Origin: Siphonodentalium dalli
Taxonomy: Eukaryota; Mollusca; Scaphopoda; Gadilida; Siphonodentaliidae
Length of the DNA: 64,000 bases
Reading direction: 5' to 3'
Assembly (NCBI GenBank): GCA_032622095.1
Contig: CP136069.1
Span: 129,501,123 to 129,565,122, forward strand
Shown: positions 14,201-23,200 of the stretch, piece after piece
How the letters are laid out: the number at the start of each line of letters is the position of its first letter
Position numbering within the stretch: position 1 is the stretch's first letter
The notes under the pieces: generated by a model
Databases searched by the model: none
The model's input: only the letters and a program-made list of their open reading frames with translations
What the model was told of the DNA's origin: nothing
Made by a program: the position numbers and the translations under genes

Positions 14201-17200
14201 ACTGTTCGTCTGATCATCATGAAATTTGTCATGGATGTTAATATTGACATGTAGATGGGACGATTAATTTTGGGGTCATTCGGCCAAAAAACATGGCCGC
14301 CAGCAGCCATCTTGGATTTTACTCTTTGTCTGACTAAATCCTTTAGCACAGGCTACAGGTCGTACCTTTAGTCTGATCATCATAAAATTTGTCATGAATG
14401 TTAAAAATAACATGTAGATGGGAACGAGTAATTTTGGGGTCAATCGGCCATAAAACATGGCAACCAGCAGCCATCTTGGATTTTACTCTTTGTATGACTA
14501 AAACCTTTAGCACGCGCTACAGGTCATACCTTTAGTCTGATCATCATAAAATTTGTCATGAATGTTAAAAATAACATGTAGATGGGAACGAGTAATTTTG
14601 GGGTCAATCGGCCATAAAACATGGCAACCAGCAGCCATCTTGGATTTTACTCTTTGTATGACTAAAACCTTTAGCACGGGCTACAGGTCATACCTTTTGT
14701 TTGATCATCATCAAATTTGTCAGGGATGTTAATATTGATATGTAGATGGGAACGAGTCATTTTTGGGTCATTCGCCCATAAAACATGGCCACCAGCAGCT
14801 ATCTTGGATTTTACTCTTTGTATGACTAAATCATTTAGCACGGGCTACAAGTCGTACCTTTAGTCTGATCATCATGAAATTTTTCATGGCTGTTGAAATT
14901 GGAATGTAGATGGGAAAGAGTCATTTTGGGGTCATTCGGACAAAAAACATCGCCGCCAGCAGCCATCTTGGATTTTACTCTTTGTATGACTAAATCCTTT
15001 AAGCTACAGGTTGTACCTTTAGTTTGTTAATCTTAAAATTTGTCATGGATGTTAATAATGACATGTAGATGGGAACGAGTCATTTTGGGGTCATCGGCCA
15101 GAAAACATGGCCGCCAGCTGCCATCTTGGATTTTAATCTGTGTATGACTAAATCCTTTACTGCTCATTTTTACACTCCTTTTTAATCTGTCTATTATTCA
15201 TTGCTCATCACAAAAAAATTACCTTCTTTACAAAGTTGAGCTACAGTGTCATTGACACTTTCATATTCATTTTTAACTTGGTGGGAGAATCCGTTAGTAT
15301 AGAAAGGGTTAATATAGTAATTGGTTTGAAATATTCACTATATCAACTCTTGTTATGCATGTACTAGTATACCATTTTATCCACCATTCACTACCTCTAT
15401 TGCCTTCATAAAGCCTGCCTAATAAACATTAAGTTTATTATGTCAATGTAGCTTTATTAGGTTATAGTACAACTTTCATGACGTAATTGTATATGCAAAT
15501 TGCGCAGATAACTAGGGATGTCAACTGACCTAAAAGATGTCATTGTGATTTTGCAATGTTTATGTCTTCCTTAATTCACCCAATTGATAGAAAATTTGTA
15601 AATTGATATGTGTTTTCACTCTAAAACATCTATAAACCATTAGCTAAAGGCCATGTTTAGAATAACTATTAAAAAACCCAACAGACTACTTTTCTCTAAG
15701 CTGCAATTGAGTTTTTCCACATCATGAATGCTAATTAGTTTGCTTGAACTAATAAATGTACGGGCGTCATCGAAGTAACGAGCTTACAAAATGCAAGTTT
15801 TGTGCGATGGATAAATAAATAAAATATTTAGCAAATGTTGCTTAAACTGTTTGAGACTCACCCAATAGATGCTCTAATCCCCGCGATGGACATAAACAGT
15901 TTAAGAGATAACACTAGCTACATATTCTGTATATATTAATCGTCTTATTACTCTGTTACATTTTGCTGTGTACCATATATTTTCAGGTCCATTTTCAAGT
16001 GCTTTGTGCAGTAGATTCTCTGGTCGCAGCGTGACAATCATTGGTGGATTCTTGACATCTTGTGGATTCTTTCTCAGCTGTTTTCCAATCTCCTTTGCTT
16101 ATATCTTCATGACACTTGGTGTTATAAGAGGTCTGTCAGTATGATTTATTTTTGATCTTATAGAAATGTTAATGTTCTATTAAATGTATCTCTACAACGT
16201 ATAAGTGATCTATAATTAGGATATGATCATTTTACTTACATAATTGGTAATTCTTTATAGTGGAATACATTAGTTTATACAAAACAATGTTTAATATATA
16301 ATTGTTAATGTATACACAGAACAACACAAGCACGGGTGTTATAGTGCGGTAGGATAGAACGAGAGGCGCAGCCATGATGGCACTAGTGCCGTGTTAACAA
16401 ACCCATTAATAACACACGTGTCGTTTCTATGTTTATTACACTCCTAGAATATGTGTGTTAAAAATTCAAGCTTACAACTTTATATAGGCACATACAGTGC
16501 TTGTTTTGTCATGTGTGATAATGCTTTTATTTTATAGTTCTGGTTTCATGGTTGAGGTGAACATCATGTATGTCACCTGCACTGCGAACACAGTATAGGA
16601 TGTGGGTCAGATATTGACTTTCAAAAGGGGCAGTTTTATAAGGTTTTGAATTTGGGTCTGTCATTAAAACATTCAAAAGATCACCTTTCTTTGTTTTCAA
16701 CACGCTGTTCTCGGCATAAAAGCACATCGAACCTGGGGTCTAAAATACATTCAGTTAGGCATAAAATCACATTGAACCCTGGGGTCTATAATACCTTCAG
16801 TTAGGCATAAAATCACATTGAACCTGGGGTCTATAATACCTTCAGTTAGGCATAAAATCACATTGAACCCTGGGGTCTATAATACCTTCAGTTAGGCATA
16901 AAATCACATCGAACCTGGGGTCTATAATACATTCAGTTAGGCATAAAATCACGTCGAACCCTGGGGTCTATAATACCTTCAATTAGGCATAAAATCACAT
17001 CAAACCTGGCGTCTATAATACATTCAGTTAGGCATAAAATCACATTGAACCCTGGGGTCTATAATACATTCAGTTAGGCATAAAATCACATTGAACCCTG
17101 CGGTCTATAATACCTTCAGTTAGGCATAAAATCACATCGAACCCTGGGGTCTATAATACATTCAGTTAGGCATAAAATCACATTGAACCCTGGGGTCTAT

Positions 17201-20200
17201 AATACATTCAGTTAGGCATAAAATCACATTGAACCCTGGGGTCTATAATACCTTCAGTTAGGCATAAAATCACATCGAACCCTGGGGTCTATAATACATT
17301 CAGTTAGGCATAAAATCACATCGAACCCTGGGGTCTATAATACCTTCAGTTAGACATAAAATCACATTGAACCCTGGGGTCTATAATACATTCAGTTAGG
17401 CATAAAATCACATTGAACCCTGGGGTCTATAATACATTCAGTTAGGCATAAAATCACATTGAACCCTGGGGTCTATAATACCTTCAGTTAGGCATAAAAT
17501 CACATCGAACCCTGGGGTCTATAATACATTCAGTTAGGCATAAAATCACATTGAACCCTGGGGTCTATAATACATTCAGTTAGGCATAAAATCACATTGA
17601 ACCCTGGGGTCTATAATACCTTCAGTTAGGCATAAAATCACATCGAACCCTGGGGTCTATAATACATTCAGTTAGGCATAAAATCACATCGAACCCTGGG
17701 GTCTATAATACCTTCAGTTAGACATAAAATCACATCGAACCCTGGGGTCTATAATACATTCAGTTAGGCATAAAATCACATCGAACCCTGGGGTCTATAA
17801 TACCTTCAGTTAGACATAAAATCACATCGAACCCTGGGGTCTATAATACCTTCAATTAGGCATAAAATAACATCGAACCTGGGGTCTATAATACCTTCAG
17901 TTAGGCATAAAATAACATCGAACCCTGGGGTCTATAATTCATTCAGTTAGGCATAAAATCACATTGAACCTGGGGTCTATAATACCTTCAATTAGGCATA
18001 AAATAACATCGAACCCTGGGGTCTATAATACCTTCAGTTAGACATAAAATCACATCGAACCCTGGGGTCTATAATACCTTCAGTTAGGCATAAAATAACA
18101 TCGAACCCTGGGGTCTATAATACCTTCAGTTAGGCATAAAATCACATCGAACCCTGGGGTCTATAATACCTTCAGTTAGACATAAAATCACATCAAACCT
18201 GGGGTATATAATACATTCAGTTAGGCATAAAATAACATCGAACCTGGGGTCTATAATACATTCAGTTAGGCATAAAATAACATCGAACCCTGGGGTCTAT
18301 AATACCTTCAGATAGGCATAAAATCACATCGAACCCTGGGGTCTATAATACCTTCAGTTAGACATAAAATCACATCAAACCTGGGGTATATAATACATTC
18401 AGTTAGGCATAAAATAACATCGAACCCTGGGATCTATAATACCTTCAGTTAGGCATAAAATCACATTGAACCCTGTGGTCTATAATACCTTCAGTTAGAC
18501 ATAAAATCACATCGAACCTGGGGTATATAATACCTTCAGTTAGGCATAAAATAACATCGAACCCTGGGGTCTATAATACATTCAGTTAGGCATAAAATCA
18601 CATCGAACCCTGGGGTCTATAATACCTTCAGTTAGGCATAAAATCACATTGAACCCTGGGGTCTATAATACCTTCAATTAGGCATAAAATCACATCGAAC
18701 CTGGTGTGTATAATACATTCAGTTAGGCATAAAATTACATCGAACCCTGGGGTGTATAATACATTCAGTTAGGCATAAAATCACATCGAACCTGGGGTGT
18801 ATAATACATTCAGTTAGGCATAAAATCACATCGAACCTGGGGTGTATAATACATTCAGTTAGGCATAAAAGCACATCGAACCTGGGGTCTATAATACATT
18901 CAGTTAGGCATAAAATCACATCGAACCCTGGGGTCTATAATACATTCAGTTAGGCATAAAATCACATTGAACCCTGGGTTCTATAATACCTTCAGTTAGG
19001 CATAAAATCACATTGAACCATGAGGTCTATAATACCTTCAGTTAGGCATAAAATCACATCGAACCCTGGGGTCTATAATACATTCAGTTAGGCATAAAAT
19101 CACATCGAACCCTGGGGTCTATAATACATTCAGTTAGGCATAAAATCACATCGAACCTGGGGTATATAATACCTTCAGTATTATTGATGAGTAGTTATCC
19201 CATGGGAAATGTTCAGATAAGTTCAACTTATTATCTGAAAATTCCCCTCAATAAATAGAACTCCTTCTGTACTTCTATTATCTGTTTATATTAACTGTAC
19301 ATCCCTCCAAATAAATAATAGACCATTCCAATGTGTACTTTTATAACAGGAGTGGGAAAATTCATTTAGCATAGAAAGGGTTAAGTGACCCGCATCATAT
19401 CCAGGCCTGACATGAAACATATTAAATATCCAAACCTTAGTTTATCTACTAAGTCATTAAATTATAATATCTGTTCTCAGGCCAATGGGTCTCAATTTTG
19501 AAATGAGGGAGGGAGGCTACTTATTCCCCCCCCCCTCAAAATCTGGAAAACATACTCCAGAAAAAAAAAATTCACATCCAATGTTCCCAACAGGTAATAT
19601 TGATAAAATGCTCAACGATGCATTTTAAAAGAAAATTTCAGCAACCAGGGATGTGTCTGACAACACAAAATATTTATTTATTTCTGTATAGAATTAAATT
19701 TTTAACTCTCCCATTCTGCTTCAGGTATTGGACTGTCCATGGCGTATACACCTTGCCTGATTGTGGTTAATCAGTACTTCAAAAAGAAGAAAGGTCTCGC
19801 TGTTGGTTTGGGTGTTGCTGGTGTTGCAGTTGGTACATTCATTTTGCCGCCATTTACAGAAATTGCGCTTGATTATTATGGGTTCTTTGGTGCTATGCTT
19901 CTTCTTGGAGCAGTGACTTTGAACTTGTGTGTATGTGGATGTTTATTCCGTCCAATCAGTTTACACCTGAGAATCATAGGAATGGGGTGAGTTCTGCTGG
20001 CCTCAATGTGTTGCCTTTAACCCTTTCTTTACTAAATGGATTCTCCCACTCAGTTATAAAAGTATGCATTGGATGGGTCAATTATTCATTTGGGGGATGT
20101 TCAAGAAATTTTGGTAGATGACAGACAATAGAAAGTGCAGAAGGAATCCTATTCATTGATTGGAAATGTTCAGATAATAAGTTCAACAAACGATGGTTAT

Positions 20201-23200
20201 CTGAACTTATTATCTGAACATATCCTTTTGGGTAACTACTCGTCAATGAGTATATAGTAAATAGAGGATTGAAGGCCTGTTGTAGTTTTAAATCATATTG
20301 ATCATTCTTCAAATTTAATCTTGGAATCAGAATATGCATTAAAATATAGTCTTCACCATGTATGGAATTTTTCTGATGATTAATGGTATGGTTTGGATAT
20401 TGGAGTGGGTATATTCATGTTGCAACCATTTACAGAAATTGTGCTTGAAATTTACAAAAAGGCCAAAATTAAGAAGAAACAAATTTTTCCCACTCACTAC
20501 CTGGACATGAAATACTTTATATATTGATGTTATTCAATCTTTGTCAGAACCTAAAAATACCAGTATAAAACAATATTAGATGACCTACCCACATTTTTTA
20601 CATTGGTTAGAAAATGGGCAAACAGACATTTTAATAATAGTGCCTTGCATATATGAATTGGGCCATGTGTGTTTTGGTATAAACCAACTGTCACTTGGTT
20701 TTTATGATATTTATTTGTGAGAGTGTACTTCAGATATGTGGATTTATCAGTAGCTTTCGAAGACACTGATGTCCATGGAAACCAATGCCATTTTCTTCAT
20801 GAACTTGATATAATATTTAATCACAAACACAATATATTGTGAATTTATTCTTCTTATTAAAGTAGATGCATTCTGTGAAAAAGAACACTTATAAATATGT
20901 TTGTAGAGCAATAATCACATGTAGTTATTTTCCATTGATGAAAGAGTTCCTGAAAATCACATAACATGAACCAAACACTGAAGACTTATTAATATTTCAT
21001 AATAAAAAATGATGGTACTGATGCTATAAAACTTAAAATGCACTATTTAGGTATTTAGATATAAGTTATAAATAGTCTATTCAATATCGTTATGGGTTTT
21101 GACCATGTTAAAGATTGTTCCATATTAAGCTTGGGAATTTTTTTCACAGTCAAGAATTCAAGACAACATTGTTAGTTTCTTACATGATACAAAGGGTCAA
21201 ATGAATAATTTCCGTTTATTGACTAATTTCACCTTAAACTCACATTACAGGAAAAGACAAATGCTAGTCAAAGATGAGCTCGAAAGTGCGAAGACTGGTC
21301 AGCGTACAGTCAAAATAGCCATGACAAAGAATGGTAGTAGTCCCAAAGAAGAACCAAAAATGACAACGAGTGGTCACGATGCCCCGAAGGAGCCTAGAGG
21401 ATTGTTTGCTAAACTAAAACATAAGCTGGCATCAAAATCAGATAAAAATTCCAAATCCAAACCGTTTATCGATGTAACCCTTTTAAAAAAAATCCAGTTT
21501 ACTTGTTTTTGTTCATGTCTTTCTATTTTTACATTGGCATTCCATTCCTTCAATGTGTTTACACCTCCGCTGATTAAATCGAGAGGGATCACAAAACTGA
21601 ATGCAGCGTATCTTCTTTCAATGATGGGAGTCACCGACTTATTAAGCAGGGTTGCACTGTCTGTCCTTCTGGATACCAAGAAGCTGCGTCCATTTCGATC
21701 TATTCTATATGGCTGTATTGTTAGCGTTGTTGGTGTTTTATTCCTAATAATGCCTTCCTGTATGGAATATTATCAGTTTGCTGTCACAAATATTTTGTAC
21801 GGACTATTTTCTGGAATTATTATCTCACAGAAATCTATAATTTTGATTGATATCATAGGAGCAGAGAAGCTGACAAGTGCATTTGGCATATTGTTGTGTT
21901 TCCAAGGACTTGGTGTTGCAACAGGACCTACAGTAGCAGGTTTGTATCATGATAATAAAAGTTAACAGATTTGTTCGACAAGTATAATTGTTGTTCCTTT
22001 GTTTGAACAAAATTAGTACTTGTGTATGTATAATTGTAACATTCTTTGGAAGCCGCACTATGTAGGACTTTGAGAAAAACTTGAGAAAGTACAAAGAAGA
22101 GCTACGTGCATGGTGAACAGTCTGCATAAATTCAGCTATAAAACTTGACTGATTATCTTGAATTTACCATCAATTAAATACATGATGTTTCGTTCTGACA
22201 ATCGAGACATTTAAGTTGTTACATGGCGAATATGGCATACATCCAGGTGCATTTTTCCAAATGAACACCTACACTGCTACTCGGGGGACACGCCTGGAAG
22301 CTCCATATACAGTGCAAATATAAAGACATTAGAAATACACATCTTCACAGCGTGTATGTAAAGACGGAATGCCCTCCCATTAGTAGACGTTAATACAGTT
22401 CTCCATTTCAAGGAGAAGCTGGACTTATTTCCGAGAAATATGGTTTGAGTCCGACCTTCGTGACCAATGACATGAGAGATAGAGAAAATTAACTGACACT
22501 CAATGCGATCCTGAAGTTATACAAAGTGAACCATAAACATTCCAACTACACTGGAACCAATTTTCAATTTGTTCCAATAATTCATATATATATATATATA
22601 ATGACAATTAATAAGGCGTTATTCTTCATCTTCCAGAATATGCGTCAGAATAATTTTGGATAGGTAAAATAAGACCGGCTAAAGACAATTTTGCACCAGT
22701 GCAAACACTGGCTGTTTACCACACCATAAAGTCATGTATATTATACTTCTATTCTTCAAATAACTTGTGAATTTCTTATTAGAGCTCTGTCAGGTACTCA
22801 ATCCAATTAAGCACCCCTAAATTACCATTTCTTTGGCTTCGGGGGTAAATAATATTTGATTCAAGTTGAGGAACCCACCCTTCAAAGTCAGTGATCAGAT
22901 ATCGATTATTGAAATGTGTTAATTTTCGGAGATGTGGGACACCTCCACGTCTCAAACGGACAAATTACGGACAAATTGCGGGTGTAAGATGGATAACTCT
23001 AAAATCAAGTGCTTATTATTGTTAACAATAACCACTTGAATTTCTTCAACTCAAAACAAATTTATCTGATCGAAACCAAATTTGGTATGTGAGTTTCTCA
23101 GCCCAAAATACAGATAGAATTCAAATTTGGGTAATGGAGTTGTGGCCCTCTTTTTTTAAATAGGATTTTAGCGATCCAAGCTGAAAATAGCTAATCACTA

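Noticed and set aside
18719-18919. Minus-strand frame with a repeated 15-residue LCLTECIIHPRFDVI peptide
   Set aside because: It arises because 45-bp monomers keep frame; no start context or conservation beyond the DNA repeat.
16713-19179. Regular repeat array resembling a CRISPR
   Set aside because: Monomers are head-to-tail with no unique spacers, and the context is an intron of a eukaryotic gene; it is a minisatellite.
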